Positions 40,374 through 49,733 of a stretch of 64,000 bases of DNA are shown here, piece after piece. The position numbers and the translations under genes are program-made. The notes under the pieces were generated by a model. The model was given only the letters and a program-made list of their open reading frames with translations. It ran no database searches and was not told where the DNA came from. Source of the DNA: Myxococcales bacterium (lineage in GTDB: Bacteria > Myxococcota_A > Polyangia > Haliangiales > Haliangiaceae); the NCBI GenBank assembly GCA_016720595.1, contig JADKKI010000014.1, positions 62,001 through 126,000 of the forward strand, given 5' to 3'. Positions within the stretch are counted from its first letter, which is position 1, and each line of letters opens with the position of its first letter.

Positions 40374-41945
40374 CTACGGCTTCGGCGTCGGCTTGGTGCC
40401 GGGGACGGGCGTGACTTGCGTCTTCGGCGTGACGGGCGTCTTGGGCGCGACCGGCGGCTTCGGCGTTGCCTTGATCGGCTCGAGCGCGCCCTTGCGGAGA
40501 CCGAGCTCGGGCACATCACCCTTGATCGACTTCGCGAGCTGCACCTTTCCGCGCGGCGCGAACGCGAGGCCGAGCGCGGCCTGCGTGCTCGGAGCACCGC
40601 CGTTCGGCGGACCTCCCCAGATCCCACGGCGCGGGTTCTTGCACGCCACCGGGCCGGTCCACTTGTGGCGGATGATGTAGCGGCCCTGGAAGTTGTTCAC
40701 GCTCGAGGGCTTCGCGCCCTCCTCGAGCTTGGTGCCGCTGGTCACGAACTCGCGCCCGCCCACGATCGGCGGTGCCGCCTTGAACACGAGATCGTCGGTG
40801 AGGTCCTTGCCGTAGCGGGCGTGGAGCCGGGTCAGGACGAAGTCCATGCCGTAGCCGCGCGGCATGCGGCGCATCGGCGGCGGGGTGGGGCGGCCCGGTG
40901 CGCCGGGCTTGGTGGGGCCACCTGCGGGCTGTGCGGGTGGCGTGGCGATCTGGTTGCCCTCGAGGACATCGGCGCCGAGGGTCATGAAGTCCGTGTAGCC
41001 GAGCGCGGGGCCCGGGCAGGGATCGCAGGTGGTGGCCTGCCACGCGTACTCGGTGACCACCGCGCCAGGATTCTTCTCGAGCGTGCGATCGAACACCGAG
41101 GCATAGAACGCTCCGAACCGATCCTTGATCGAGTCCTCGACATCGAGGTTCGTCGGGATCGTGACGTTCGGATAGTTCGCGACCTCGTACCGCTGGCCCG
41201 GGGCGAGGATCGAGACGATCAGATCCTGCGTGCCGCCCGAGTTCGCGAGTCCGAGGCGGATCGGCAGCTCGAACCGATCGGTGTCGTAGTGAAACCGCAG
41301 CGGCGAGAGCTCGGCGCGCCCATCGACGAACTGGACCTTCTTGGGATCGACCTTGGCGACGAAGAACTTCATCCCGCTCTCGACGTACGGCCGCAGCAGC
41401 GGCTCGGCGCCCTTGGGGATCGAGTACTTCTCGCGGCGCAGCCAGGTGTCGAGCCCGGCCGCGTCCTTGGCCGACAGGATCACGATCTGGTACTCGCCGA
41501 CCTCGAACTGCGCCTCGACGGTGACGCCGAGGTCGTCGGGCTTCGCCGACTTGCGCATCGCGGGCCGCGGGGCACCGCCGCCCTTGGCCGACGCGACCTC
41601 GTCATAGTCGCGCTCGATGCGGCAGGGATCCTGCTCCCAGTACTCCACGAGGCGCGGCGCACCCATGCGCTCGACGTTCGCGAACACGGCCTTCGGAAGC
41701 GTCTTGACGTCGGCCTCCTTGAGGATGACCGGCACCGGGATCACCATCGCGAACGCCTCGGGCGGCCCCTTGTAGTTGTTCTGCATCGACAGCACCGTGC
41801 GCGTGCCCTTGCGCATCAGCACGACCTGGGTCGCATCGGCGACCAGCTGGTTCTCGCCGGGGGCGACGTAGAACCCACAGAATGCCTCGGCTGCCCCGGG
41901 GGCAAGCACGAGCGCGACGATCAGTGCCAGAAGGCTTCTCCGCAT
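40374..41945 (-). CDS. DUF2330 secreted protein
   Basis: 523 residues with a Sec signal peptide (MRRSLLALIVALVLAPGAAEA). The mature start AFCGFYVAPGENQLVADATQ and the following TVLSMQNNYKGPPEAFAMVI mark the DUF2330 family, common in myxobacteria and of unknown function. The C-terminal 40 residues are a Pro/Thr/Lys-rich linker (TPKPPVAPKTPVTPKTQ). No transmembrane helix after the signal. It lies 100 bp from the outer-membrane-like gene and 23 bp from the next upstream gene on the same strand, so co-transcription with 41969-44623 is likely. Confidence 0.88.
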   Translation of the reverse strand: MRRSLLALIVALVLAPGAAEAFCGFYVAPGENQLVADATQVVLMRKGTRTVLSMQNNYKGPPEAFAMVIPVPVILKEADVKTLPKAVFANVERMGAPRLVEYWEQDPCRIERDYDEVASAKGGGAPRPAMRKSAKPDDLGVTVEAQFEVGEYQIVILSAKDAAGLDTWLRREKYSIPKGAEPLLRPYVESGMKFFVAKVDPKKVQFVDGRAELSPLRFHYDTDRFELPIRLGLANSGGTQDLIVSILAPGQRYEVANYPNVTIPTNLDVEDSIKDRFGAFYASVFDRTLEKNPGAVVTEYAWQATTCDPCPGPALGYTDFMTLGADVLEGNQIATPPAQPAGGPTKPGAPGRPTPPPMRRMPRGYGMDFVLTRLHARYGKDLTDDLVFKAAPPIVGGREFVTSGTKLEEGAKPSSVNNFQGRYIIRHKWTGPVACKNPRRGIWGGPPNGGAPSTQAALGLAFAPRGKVQLAKSIKGDVPELGLRKGALEPIKATPKPPVAPKTPVTPKTQVTPVPGTKPTPKP

Positions 41946-41968
41946 GACGGAGACGGTACCTCAGGACC

Positions 41969-44623
41969 TCACGGCCGGGGCGGCCCGGCCGGCTCGACGC
42001 GAACGGTGCCGAGGTCGAGGGTCTTGCCGGGCTCGAGCGTCAGCGGGCGCTTCGAGAACGGTCGCGGGCGGATCAGCACCACGAACGTGCTGACCACGGC
42101 GGGCCCCTCGAGCCGGAACGTACCGTCCGCGTTGCTCGTGGGCGGCGGGCCGTTGAGCGAGATGCTGAGGTTCTCGGGGCCCTGGTCCGCGATCAGCAGC
42201 ACGCCTTGATCGGCGAGCGGCTTGCCATCGGGACCGACGATCGTGCCGATCACGATCGCATTGGCGGCCAGCGGCACATCGAGCTTGCTCGGCGTGCCGG
42301 CGACGACCGTGATCGGGAGCTCGGCGTTGCCATCGTGCGAGTGGATGCGCAGCGTGTAGCTGCCCGGATCCACGCGCCCGAGCTCGAACTTCCCATTGGT
42401 GAACGTGCGCGCGGCGCGGGTCGGCCCATCGAGCTCGACGTCGAAGATCGCGGTGGGGCCGTTCGCACCGTGCACCGTGCCAGACACCGTGGTCAGCCCG
42501 AGCGCCTGGAGCGTGACGCTGGCATCGGGCTTCACGTGATCCGCGCGTCCGCGCAGTGCGCCGGCCTGCGCTTCGGCGAGCACGGTGAACGCGCCGTGCG
42601 GGAGATTGCCGATCGAGAACCGCCCGGCCGCATCGGTGAGCACGGGGGACACCTCGTTCGAGAGGGCGCTGTCGTCGTCGGTGGAGATCGAGGTGGAGAC
42701 CGAGAGGTTCTTGTTGCCGCCGCTCGCGGCCGCCTCGTCGTGGACCAGGTCCTCGACCATCGCGCGGATGTCCTGGTGCACCGAGACCCACGCGTCGGCG
42801 AGCGGCTTGCCGTCCGGCCCGGTGACCACCCCGGCGATCACCCCGTCGGCGCGATCCACCGCAACGTCCACGCCGGTCTTGGCCTCGTGCTCCGCGAGCG
42901 TGACGCGGACGATCTTCACCGAGCGCAGCGGGCGCCCGCGATCGAGCACGGACACCCGGTACGCGCCCGCGTCGAGGCCGGTGATCCGGTAATCACCGTT
43001 CGCGCCGGAGAGCGCCTGGGCGCCGCTCGTCACGACGCCGTTGACCACCGTGATCCGGCGATCGTTGCCATCGGCGCCCGCCATCACCTGCGCGCCCGCG
43101 ACGGGAGCGCCCTTGGAATCCATCACGCGGCCGGCGATCGAGGCGCCGCCGGTCACCGCGAGGACGAGCGGTGCATCGCCGGGCTTGGGATCGATCGCGA
43201 GTGCGCCGCGGTCACCGCTGTCGCAGCGCGCCGTGAGCTTGGCCTTGACCGCGATCGCGGGCCCGATCGTGAACGTGCCATCGGCGGTGGTGGTCACCGG
43301 GGCGAGGCCCTGCGCACCGAGCTCTCGCGGAGCATCATCGGCGACCTCGTAGCTGACGGTGCAGCTCTGCCGCGGCTCCACATGCCCCGCGATCTGGAGG
43401 CCAGTGCGCACGTGGACCTCGAGCTTGGCGAGGTCCTTGTCGACCAGTTCGAGCTTGGTGATCCCGTCCGCGACGTAGTCGCCGCCCCGGGCGCTCAACT
43501 GATACGGGCCCGGCAACAGCTCGGCGAACACGAACGCGCCCGCGTCGTCGGTGGTCTCGCTGTCTCCGGTCCGCGGGCCCTGCGCGGTGACCTCGAGCCC
43601 GGGCCGCGGCGCGCCCTTGTCGTCGCGCACCACGCCCGAGACCAGGAGGCCGCTGCCGACCAGGAGCTCCACGCCCGAGGCTTGCTCGGCCACGCCGATC
43701 CCGACGATCGTCGGCGCCTTGGTCACGCGCGTCTTCGCGCGCGCGGTCAGCGCGTAGGCTCCCGGACGCAGGCCGCCGAGCCGGAACCGTCCGTCGGCGC
43801 CGGTGGTGACCCGCTGCGATCCACTCGCGAGCACCGCGCCACCGCCACCATCGTGACGGCCGGTGACGATCGCGCCGGCCACCGGATCATGGCTGCGCTC
43901 GTCGCGCACGATGCCCTCGAGCGTGCCGCCGGGCACCAGCGTGAAGTCCGCGCGCGCACCCGCCGCGCCGACCTCCACGTGCTGCGACTGCGACGCATAG
44001 TCTGGGCTCGAGGCGGCGACCAGCAGCTGCCCTTCGCCGACGGTGAGCTGGTACGTGCCGTCGGCCTCGGTCAGCGTGGTGGCGACCGCGTCTTCGGGCT
44101 GCACGCGCGCGGTCAGCCTCGCGGCGTCGATCCGCGCGCCGGCGATCGGCCCTCCGGTGGCATCCGTGACCGTGCCCACGAGCTGGCGACCTCCGCTGAC
44201 GAGCGTGAGCGCGAGCTTTGCTGCCTCACCCGCGGCGAGCCTCCGCTTCGACACGCCGGTGGGCTGGAAGCTGGGTGCCGAGGCAGAGATCGCCCAGCGC
44301 CCGACGGCGAGCTTGTCCGCGTGCGCCACACCCGATCGATCCGTCCGCACCACCACCACGTCGCCATCCTCGGGCGCGAGGCGAACGCTCGCGTCGGCGA
44401 CGGGACCGGCCGCGCTGGTCACGGTCACGACGAGGCTCGCGGTCGCCGGCTCGCCGCTCGCCTGCGGGGACGTCGTGATGCTCGCGCCCGAGCCGGGCGT
44501 GGGCGCGGTGACGGTGGGCTCGGATGCGGGAGCGCGATCGCGGTGCGTCCACCACCACAGGCCGCCGCCGATCGCGAGGATCGCGAGGATCGCGAGGAGG
44601 GCTGGCGAACGGCGGTGCTTCAC
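41969..44623 (-). CDS. Carboxypeptidase-regulatory-like surface protein
   Basis: 884 residues from GTG 44623. One N-terminal membrane anchor (ALLAILAILAIGGGLWWW) precedes a Thr/Ser-rich spacer. The rest is a chain of roughly eight carboxypeptidase-regulatory-like/Ig-like beta-sandwiches, each with a G-x-V-x-D-x-x-G-x-P-x-x-G-A signature (GTVTDATGGPIAGARIDAAR, GIVRDERSHDPVAGAIVTGR, GVVRDDKGAPRPGLEVTAQG, GRVMDSKGAPVAGAQVMAGA, GVVTGPDGKPLADAWVSVHQ, GTIVGPDGKPLADQGVLLIA). These are structural repeats on extracellular or periplasmic proteins; no catalytic site is seen. Precise function unknown. Confidence 0.85.
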   Translation of the reverse strand: MKHRRSPALLAILAILAIGGGLWWWTHRDRAPASEPTVTAPTPGSGASITTSPQASGEPATASLVVTVTSAAGPVADASVRLAPEDGDVVVVRTDRSGVAHADKLAVGRWAISASAPSFQPTGVSKRRLAAGEAAKLALTLVSGGRQLVGTVTDATGGPIAGARIDAARLTARVQPEDAVATTLTEADGTYQLTVGEGQLLVAASSPDYASQSQHVEVGAAGARADFTLVPGGTLEGIVRDERSHDPVAGAIVTGRHDGGGGAVLASGSQRVTTGADGRFRLGGLRPGAYALTARAKTRVTKAPTIVGIGVAEQASGVELLVGSGLLVSGVVRDDKGAPRPGLEVTAQGPRTGDSETTDDAGAFVFAELLPGPYQLSARGGDYVADGITKLELVDKDLAKLEVHVRTGLQIAGHVEPRQSCTVSYEVADDAPRELGAQGLAPVTTTADGTFTIGPAIAVKAKLTARCDSGDRGALAIDPKPGDAPLVLAVTGGASIAGRVMDSKGAPVAGAQVMAGADGNDRRITVVNGVVTSGAQALSGANGDYRITGLDAGAYRVSVLDRGRPLRSVKIVRVTLAEHEAKTGVDVAVDRADGVIAGVVTGPDGKPLADAWVSVHQDIRAMVEDLVHDEAAASGGNKNLSVSTSISTDDDSALSNEVSPVLTDAAGRFSIGNLPHGAFTVLAEAQAGALRGRADHVKPDASVTLQALGLTTVSGTVHGANGPTAIFDVELDGPTRAARTFTNGKFELGRVDPGSYTLRIHSHDGNAELPITVVAGTPSKLDVPLAANAIVIGTIVGPDGKPLADQGVLLIADQGPENLSISLNGPPPTSNADGTFRLEGPAVVSTFVVLIRPRPFSKRPLTLEPGKTLDLGTVRVEPAGPPRP

Positions 44624-44731
44624 GGGGCCTCGATCCTCGACGCAGCGCGCCGGTTGACGTCGTTCATCGCCATGGCCCGAACCTCGCACTTCCCGGCGCC
44701 GGGTGCGCGGGGCGAGCGGAGGCGAGTGGTT

Positions 44732-44827
44732 GACCTCCCCGCGTGAACGGGGAGGTCTGGAGAGGTGGCTCCCAGATCTGTATCCGGATCTGGGAGCCGA
44801 TCCCACACGGTCTTGCGGCCGTGTGGG
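44732..44827 (-). ncRNA. Three consecutive perfect hairpins (candidate structured RNA or terminator array)
   Basis: Stem 1: 44732-44741 with 44748-44757 (10 bp, GACCTCCCCG). Stem 2: 44767-44778 with 44787-44798 (12 bp, GGCTCCCAGATC). Stem 3: 44802-44810 with 44819-44827 (9 bp, CCCACACGG). None is followed by a T run on either strand. The regular spacing and perfect pairing in a noncoding gap suggest a folded RNA. Strand is a guess, based on the tRNA-like pieces upstream on the minus strand. Confidence 0.35.
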
Positions 44828-44940
44828 GTGCCGGGTTCGCTCGTCCACGGCAGTTGTCGGCGTTTAGGTCTTCGTGCTCGCGACCTGCCGTTGGTCGAGG
44901 CCACCGAACGCACAAGGACGTGAGCCGCACGTCCGGAGGT

Positions 44941-45138
44941 GGCCACCGGATTCGAACCGGTATCTCGAGCATCTACGCCGACGTTAAGAGAGGACGAGCT
45001 CGGCGGTTTGAGCCTGGGAGATAGTTTCAGCTTTCGTCTGACCGCGAGACACAACCCGCGTTGTGGGCTGCGCGTCTACCATTTCGCCACAGAGTCGGAG
45101 GGGTCGTCGCAGGTGACTCCGGGAGGATTCGAACCTCC
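44941..45138 (-). other. tRNA-like fragments (two T-arms and one D-arm half)
   Basis: On the minus strand, 45138-45122 (GGAGG-TTCGAAT-CCTCC) and 44961-44945 (ACCGG-TTCGAAT-CCGGT) are perfect T-arms with the invariant TTCGAAT loop. Between them, 45089-45072 reads TGGCGAAATGGTAGACGC, the D-arm of a leucine-type tRNA, followed by a stem-loop AGCCC-ACAACGC-GGGTT whose loop lacks the invariant T33. The distance from D-arm to the next T-arm is about 110 nt, too long for one tRNA, and acceptor halves do not pair. I read these as tRNA pseudogenes or tRNAs broken by insertions. The 44624-45224 gap contains no protein gene. Confidence 0.45.
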
Positions 45139-45189
45139 ACGTCGCGCGGTCATCTTGATCAGGTTGAGCCTGAGCTTCAGCTTGTCTCC

Positions 45190-45228
45190 AAAAACTCAAA
45201 TCGGTGGTGCTGATCGCCGGGCGATCAG
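45190..45228 (-). terminator. Candidate terminator of cassette B
   Basis: On the minus strand a perfect 8-bp stem CTGATCGC/GCGATCAG with a 3-nt CGG loop (45210-45228) overlaps the stop codon of the DUF7873-like gene. A run of five T follows about 15 nt later, so the fit to a classical intrinsic terminator is loose. Confidence 0.4.
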
Positions 45229-45959
45229 GCTCCGAACAAGAAGTCGAACACCTCCTTGCCGAGCTTCTTCTCGGGCGCTTCGCTGGCGTTGGCTTGCTCG
45301 CGGGCGAACTTGCACGCGTTCGAGAGCTTCTCGATGCGCGCGAGCACCTGCTTCTTGCGCGGGATCGCGATCGCGCCCGAGTACTTGATCGTCATCCACT
45401 GACCGGCGACCACGTCCTCGGTGATCAGCTGGGTCTGCGCGGGGTGCTCCTTGGTGGCCTCGTACAGCGTGATCGGACGCTGGACCTTCTTGGTGCGCTG
45501 CGTGGACGTGGTGTCCGTCTTGTACAGCCCGGTGCTCGGATCGACCGCCCAGTCGGCGCCCGGGTCGAGCTCGGCCATCTTCGCGACGAACGTGTGCAGA
45601 TCGGACAGCTGCTTCTCGAGGAACAGGAGATAGGTCGCCGGCACGTCCTCGAGCAGGTTCTTCCCGTCGACGACGACGTTCGCCCGCGCCGTGCAGTTGG
45701 CCCAGTCCTTGGTCGCCGTGATGTCGAACAGCTCGGCGAGGCCCTTCGCCACGCGCTCGAGGATCTCCGCTGCCTGGTACTGGACCTTCTGGCTCTCGGT
45801 CGGATAGGTCTCGCCGTCCTCGTCGCGTGGTTGATACGACTTCTGGAAGCCGTTCATCAGCGCAGGCTTCTGCGTGGCCTGGTGGAGATCGGTGAACTCG
45901 CCGTAGACGCGCGTCTTGAGGCCCTTCTCGATCGCGAGGATCTGATTCAGTTTCGCCAT
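45225..45959 (-). CDS. DUF7873-like protein, last gene of cassette B
   Basis: 244 residues from ATG 45959, chosen for the ribosome site GGGAG just upstream and the typical opening MAKLNQILAIEKGLKTRVYG. The protein is soluble, helical and acidic-basic mixed (KSYQPRDEDGETYPTESQKV, ERVAKGLAELFDITATKDWA, LLFLEKQLSDLHTFVAKMAE, EDVVAGQWMTIKYSGAIAIP). I associate it with the DUF7873 family from the opening motif; function unknown. It follows the AAA+ ATPase by 110 bp on the same strand. There is no signal peptide or membrane segment, so it acts in the cytoplasm. Confidence 0.72.
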   Translation of the reverse strand: MAKLNQILAIEKGLKTRVYGEFTDLHQATQKPALMNGFQKSYQPRDEDGETYPTESQKVQYQAAEILERVAKGLAELFDITATKDWANCTARANVVVDGKNLLEDVPATYLLFLEKQLSDLHTFVAKMAELDPGADWAVDPSTGLYKTDTTSTQRTKKVQRPITLYEATKEHPAQTQLITEDVVAGQWMTIKYSGAIAIPRKKQVLARIEKLSNACKFAREQANASEAPEKKLGKEVFDFLFGA

Positions 45960-46069
45960 GATGCTCCCACCGCGAGATACCGCGCGGCGGCGGCGGGGTG
46001 CAAGGGGCGGGGCTGTACCCCGCTCGGGGACCGTCCTCGTCCCGGCGGGAGTTGCCTCGGAGCCGGTTG

Positions 46070-48010
46070 TCACGCTGCGATCTTGCCCATCCCTTCGTAC
46101 TCCACGCGTGCCGCGCGCTCGAGGAGCGCGGTCGTGATCGTCTCCTTGCGATCGCTCGCGAGGAACGCGGCGCGCAGGACAGCGTTGCGGATGTAGCCGC
46201 CGCTCATCGTGTACTTCTGCGCGAGTGCGGTGAAGTCAATGTCGCTGGCGGTGGGCGCGGAAGCCGGCAGGACCGCGCGCCACATCTGTGCGCGCTCCTC
46301 CACGTCCGGCAGCTCGAACCGGAGATGCAGCGAGAGCCGGCGCTGAAACGCGGGATCCATGTTGGTCTCGTGGTTGCTCGTGAGCAGGCAGATGCCGGTG
46401 AACGATTCGAGGCGCTGCAGCAGGTAGTTGGTCTCGAGGTTCGCATAGCGATCGTTGCTCGACTTCACCTCGGTCCGCTTGCCGAACAGCGAGTCCGCCT
46501 CGTCGAACAGCAGGATCGCGTGGCCGGCTTCCGCCGCATCGAACAGCGCCGCGAGGTGCTTCTCGGTCTCACCGATGTACTTCGACGTCAGCTTGGCCAT
46601 GTCCACCTGGTAGAGCTCGAGGGCCAGCTCCTGCGCGATCAGGCCGGCGACCATGGTCTTGCCCGTGCCCGGAGGCCCCGAGAACAGCGCGGACACGCCG
46701 AGCCCGCGGCCGACCTTGGCGGCGAAGCCCCACGTCTCGTAGACCTCGTGACGGCCTCGGACGCGCGACATCAGCTCGATGATCGCCTCGATCTGTTCGG
46801 GCGGGAGGACGACGTCATTCCAGGTCTGCGACACGGTGATGCGCTTCGCATACGCGCCGAGCTGATCGTCGAGCACGGCGCGGATGCCGCCACAGATGTC
46901 GTCACGCTGGAGTGCCTGGCCTCCTGCGGCGGCCAGGGCTGCGGCCGCCGCGCGCATCACGAAGGCGGGGGCGAGGGGATAGGTCTGCGCCAGGTAGTTG
47001 GCGTCGTGGTCGCCAAGCGCCGCGAGCGCGAACTGCCAGAGCGCGATGCGCTGGGCATGCGTCGGCGGCTGGAGCTCGATCACGACCACGGGCCGGCCCC
47101 AGTCCACGGAGGGTCGGGTCCGGCACGTGACGAGGATCGTCCGATCGACCAGCGCCCCCAGCTCGCGCACGAGTTGCCCGAGGCGCACGCACTGGTCGTC
47201 GACCAGCGCCTCGAGGTTGCAGAGCAGCGGCGTCTTGCCATGGATCCGGCACTCGAGCGCGATCGCGCGGAGCTCCTCGTGGAAGCCCGCTGCGTCTGCG
47301 GCGAGCCTCCGCACATCGATCACGAGGATCGCCTCGGGGCGCGCGCTGCACGCCGTCAGCAGCGTGCGTCGCCCCGAGCCGGGCGTACCCTCGATCACGA
47401 TGACCGTGCGCTCGGTCGCCAGTGCTCGGTCCGTGGCCTCGACGCAGCTCGCGGGGATCGCGAGCGCGGTACGCGCGGTCACGGGGCGCTCGATCGCGAT
47501 GCCAGCGAACCGCGGGTCAGGTCCAGCGTCGCCGAGGACACAGGTCAGCACGCGCCGCGACACGGCCCAGGTCTGGCGGCTCTCGTGAACGTCCGCACCG
47601 CTGTCGGTGCGCTGCAGGATCCCGAGCCGCCGGAGCGTGCCTTCCGAGGACAGCTCCGTGAACGCCATCGGCGTCGGATAGCCGCCGTAGATCACGAGCC
47701 GGATCGCCTCGAGCGTGGGATCGCTCCCGTTCTCGCCGGTCGCCGCGGCCATCATCGCGCGCAGATCGCGACGGAGGGCGAGGGCGATCAGGAGCCAGAC
47801 CACCAGCTGCTCGGTCTCCGACAGCGCGAGCCTCGCGATCACCGCGGCCGCGGGCGATTCACCACCCTCGCGCGCGAGGTCGAGCTTCGTGCGGCTCGCG
47901 GCGATCCCAGCACCCAGCTCCGCGGCGCGGGCGGGGTCACTCTCGATGCGCAGCTGGAGCGAGGCCGCGAACAGGTCGATGTAGTCCACCACGTGATCGA
48001 TGTTGCTCAT
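46070..48010 (-). CDS. AAA+ ATPase of the contractile-injection-system type (cassette B)
   Basis: 646 residues from ATG 48010 ([20 protein letters not shown]). N-terminal AAA-like module has a variant P-loop GTPGSGRRT near 206 with Arg in place of Lys. The C-terminal module is complete: [28 protein letters not shown] near 442, [31 protein letters not shown] near 499, TSNHE sensor 1, FQRRLSLH, and [14 protein letters not shown] sensor 2. It is colinear with the cassette A ATPase over its whole length and nearly the same size; the active-site blocks are almost identical. Such ATPases are a fixed part of Afp/PVC-type extracellular contractile injection loci, where they are thought to work in the final steps of assembly or loading. 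Confidence 0.88.
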   Translation of the reverse strand: MSNIDHVVDYIDLFAASLQLRIESDPARAAELGAGIAASRTKLDLAREGGESPAAAVIARLALSETEQLVVWLLIALALRRDLRAMMAAATGENGSDPTLEAIRLVIYGGYPTPMAFTELSSEGTLRRLGILQRTDSGADVHESRQTWAVSRRVLTCVLGDAGPDPRFAGIAIERPVTARTALAIPASCVEATDRALATERTVIVIEGTPGSGRRTLLTACSARPEAILVIDVRRLAADAAGFHEELRAIALECRIHGKTPLLCNLEALVDDQCVRLGQLVRELGALVDRTILVTCRTRPSVDWGRPVVVIELQPPTHAQRIALWQFALAALGDHDANYLAQTYPLAPAFVMRAAAAALAAAGGQALQRDDICGGIRAVLDDQLGAYAKRITVSQTWNDVVLPPEQIEAIIELMSRVRGRHEVYETWGFAAKVGRGLGVSALFSGPPGTGKTMVAGLIAQELALELYQVDMAKLTSKYIGETEKHLAALFDAAEAGHAILLFDEADSLFGKRTEVKSSNDRYANLETNYLLQRLESFTGICLLTSNHETNMDPAFQRRLSLHLRFELPDVEERAQMWRAVLPASAPTASDIDFTALAQKYTMSGGYIRNAVLRAAFLASDRKETITTALLERAARVEYEGMGKIAA

Positions 48011-48071
48011 GCGAGCACCTATCGACCGCGAGGCGCTGCGGTTGCGTGGAAATGTTCTCCAGTCGCAACAG

Positions 48072-48815
48072 CTACTTGGGCGTGCGGGCGCAGCGGAACT
48101 GGCCGACGTCCGCAAGGCCCGTTGGCTCGTCGAGCCGGCTGAACAGCAACACCGCTGCGCGTCCCGACAGCCGCCCGGTCTTGCATGCCTCGTCGCCAGT
48201 CCATTCGTACGCTACGGCTGACTCGGTGAAGTACGTGACACCGTCGCTCGAGACCTGCTCACAGCCCACGAGAGGGGAGCCTGCTGGATCGTGCGGCTCG
48301 GTGGGGTGAAGGCAGTCACGCGCCGGATCGGGGGCGTTGCCGTGCGGATACACGTTCCCGGCCACGCCTCGCACGGCGCGCTGCCACTCGAGATACGTCG
48401 GCAGCCGAGCCCCGCGCCAGGCGCAGTACGCCGCCGCATGATCGCTCCTGACCTGCGCGCGTCCACCACCCTCGCAGATCTCCATGACGCCCGTTTCGGG
48501 GCACGCGCCCGTCGCGATGCAGCTGCCGTAGTCATCGCAGTTCACGGGGCGGCGATCGATCGCGAAGGCCGCGACGTCGTTCTCCGTGTCGGGCGGGTGG
48601 CTCTCCTCGGAGTCGTGCGGATCTGCGGTCCCGCAGCTCAGCGTCCGACCACGCGCCTTGCCGGCAGCGAAGGCCACCATGTCCTCGCGCACATCAGGAG
48701 GCGTGATGGCGCGAGGAGCGGGCTTCGTCTTGGCCGAGCCAGCTGGCGTCCTCTCCGGCTCCTTCGTCGTGCTGCGGCAGCCGAGCAGGGCGCACGTTAG
48801 GAGGACGGCACGCAC
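48072..48815 (-). CDS. FGE/SUMF1-like lipoprotein (tandem copy 2)
   Basis: 247 residues from GTG 48815, which gives the signal VRAVLLTCALLGCRST. The mature part has FGE-sulfatase features: FAIDRRPVNCDDYGSCIATG, AAAYCAWRGARLPTYLEWQR, GNVYPHGNAPDPARDC, and a terminal DVGQFRCARTP. In this fold the LPTxxEW motif and late (G/R)FRC segment are hallmarks. True formylglycine-generating enzymes bind copper through two cysteines; I cannot confirm those here, so it may be a non-enzymatic binding variant, as is common in myxobacterial lipoproteins. About 65% identical by eye to the next copy. Confidence 0.75.
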   Translation of the reverse strand: MRAVLLTCALLGCRSTTKEPERTPAGSAKTKPAPRAITPPDVREDMVAFAAGKARGRTLSCGTADPHDSEESHPPDTENDVAAFAIDRRPVNCDDYGSCIATGACPETGVMEICEGGGRAQVRSDHAAAYCAWRGARLPTYLEWQRAVRGVAGNVYPHGNAPDPARDCLHPTEPHDPAGSPLVGCEQVSSDGVTYFTESAVAYEWTGDEACKTGRLSGRAAVLLFSRLDEPTGLADVGQFRCARTPK

Positions 48816-48983
48816 GAGCACGAAATGGTCGAGGCAAGGCGACGTTGAGCCGTTTGCCGACGTCAGCGAGAAGGGGGGGACACTCGACCTGTTCGCTGAC
48901 GATCTCGGTTCTGTGTGATGGGCACTGAGCATGAGACCTCTATCGGCCGCCACATACGAGGGTTGCCTGGTTTCTCGCGAGGT

Positions 48984-49733
48984 CTACTTGGGTGTGCGGG
49001 CGCACCGAAACTGGCCGACGTCGCCGATCCAGTTCGGTTCGTCGAGCCGCTCATACAACTCGACGGCGGCCTGCCCGCTGTTGCCGTTGCTGCCGCAAGC
49101 GGTGTCGCTGGTCCACTCGTAGCCGACCGCAGAGCGCGTGAAGTAAACGACACCGTCCGGAGACAGCTGCTCGCAACCTACCCGGCGCGAGTCAGGAGGG
49201 TCAGGCACCTCGGTCGGGTGGAGGCAGTCCGTGCTCGGGTCCGGGCTTGGCCCATGCGGGTAGACGTTTCCGCCGATCCCGCGCACGGCACGCTGCCATT
49301 CGAGATAGGTCGGGAGTCGTGTGCTGCGCCAACGGCAATAGGTGCTCGCATTCTTGTGACGCACCTGCGCACGCACGCCGCCAGCGCACGATTCGAGCAG
49401 ACCCGTCTCGGGGCAGACACCGGCCGTGATGCAGGCCTGATAGTCGACACAGCTGACTGGGCGGCGGTCGATCGCGAAGGCCGGCACGTCGTTGTTGGTA
49501 TCCGGTGGGTGAATCGTATCGACATCGTGTGGATCTGCCGTCCCACAGCTCAGCGTGCGCCCGCGGGCTTTTCCGGAAGGGAAGGCCACCATGTCCTCGC
49601 GCATGGTTGGAGCGGCGATGACGCGCGGCGCGGACTCGGTGACTGCCGAACCAGCCGGTGCGCGATGCGGTTCTTTGGTCGTGCTGCGGCAGCCGAGCAG
49701 GGCTGACGCGATCAGCGCGAGGCGTACGCTCAC
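48984..49733 (-). CDS. FGE/SUMF1-like lipoprotein (tandem copy 1)
   Basis: 249 residues from GTG 49733, overlapping the stop of the upstream cargo-like gene (GTGA). Signal MSVRLALIASALLGCRST. Same domain order as its downstream copy: FAIDRRPVSCVDYQACITAG, TYCRWRSTRLPTYLEWQRAV, GNVYPHGPSPDPSTDCLHPT, AVGYEWTSDTACGSNGNSG, DVGQFRCARTPK. Tandem duplication is recent enough that both ends are nearly identical. Placement between a cargo-like protein and an injection-type ATPase suggests a role in modifying or displaying a surface partner, but that is inference. Confidence 0.75.
   Translation of the reverse strand: MSVRLALIASALLGCRSTTKEPHRAPAGSAVTESAPRVIAAPTMREDMVAFPSGKARGRTLSCGTADPHDVDTIHPPDTNNDVPAFAIDRRPVSCVDYQACITAGVCPETGLLESCAGGVRAQVRHKNASTYCRWRSTRLPTYLEWQRAVRGIGGNVYPHGPSPDPSTDCLHPTEVPDPPDSRRVGCEQLSPDGVVYFTRSAVGYEWTSDTACGSNGNSGQAAVELYERLDEPNWIGDVGQFRCARTPK

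Noticed and set aside
42206..44746. Long plus-strand open frame opposite the carboxypeptidase-regulatory-like gene
   Set aside because: Composition dominated by Arg, Asp and His with no domains; the minus strand encodes clear beta-sandwich repeats.
44728..44760. Sequence resembling a type I-E CRISPR repeat (CTCCCCGCGTGAACGGGGAG)
   Set aside because: Only one copy exists; the neighbouring hairpins have different sequences, there are no spacers and no cas genes in the window.
45180..45205. tRNA-Trp-like anticodon loop (CTCCAAAA) on the plus strand
   Set aside because: No D-arm, T-arm or acceptor pairing surrounds it.
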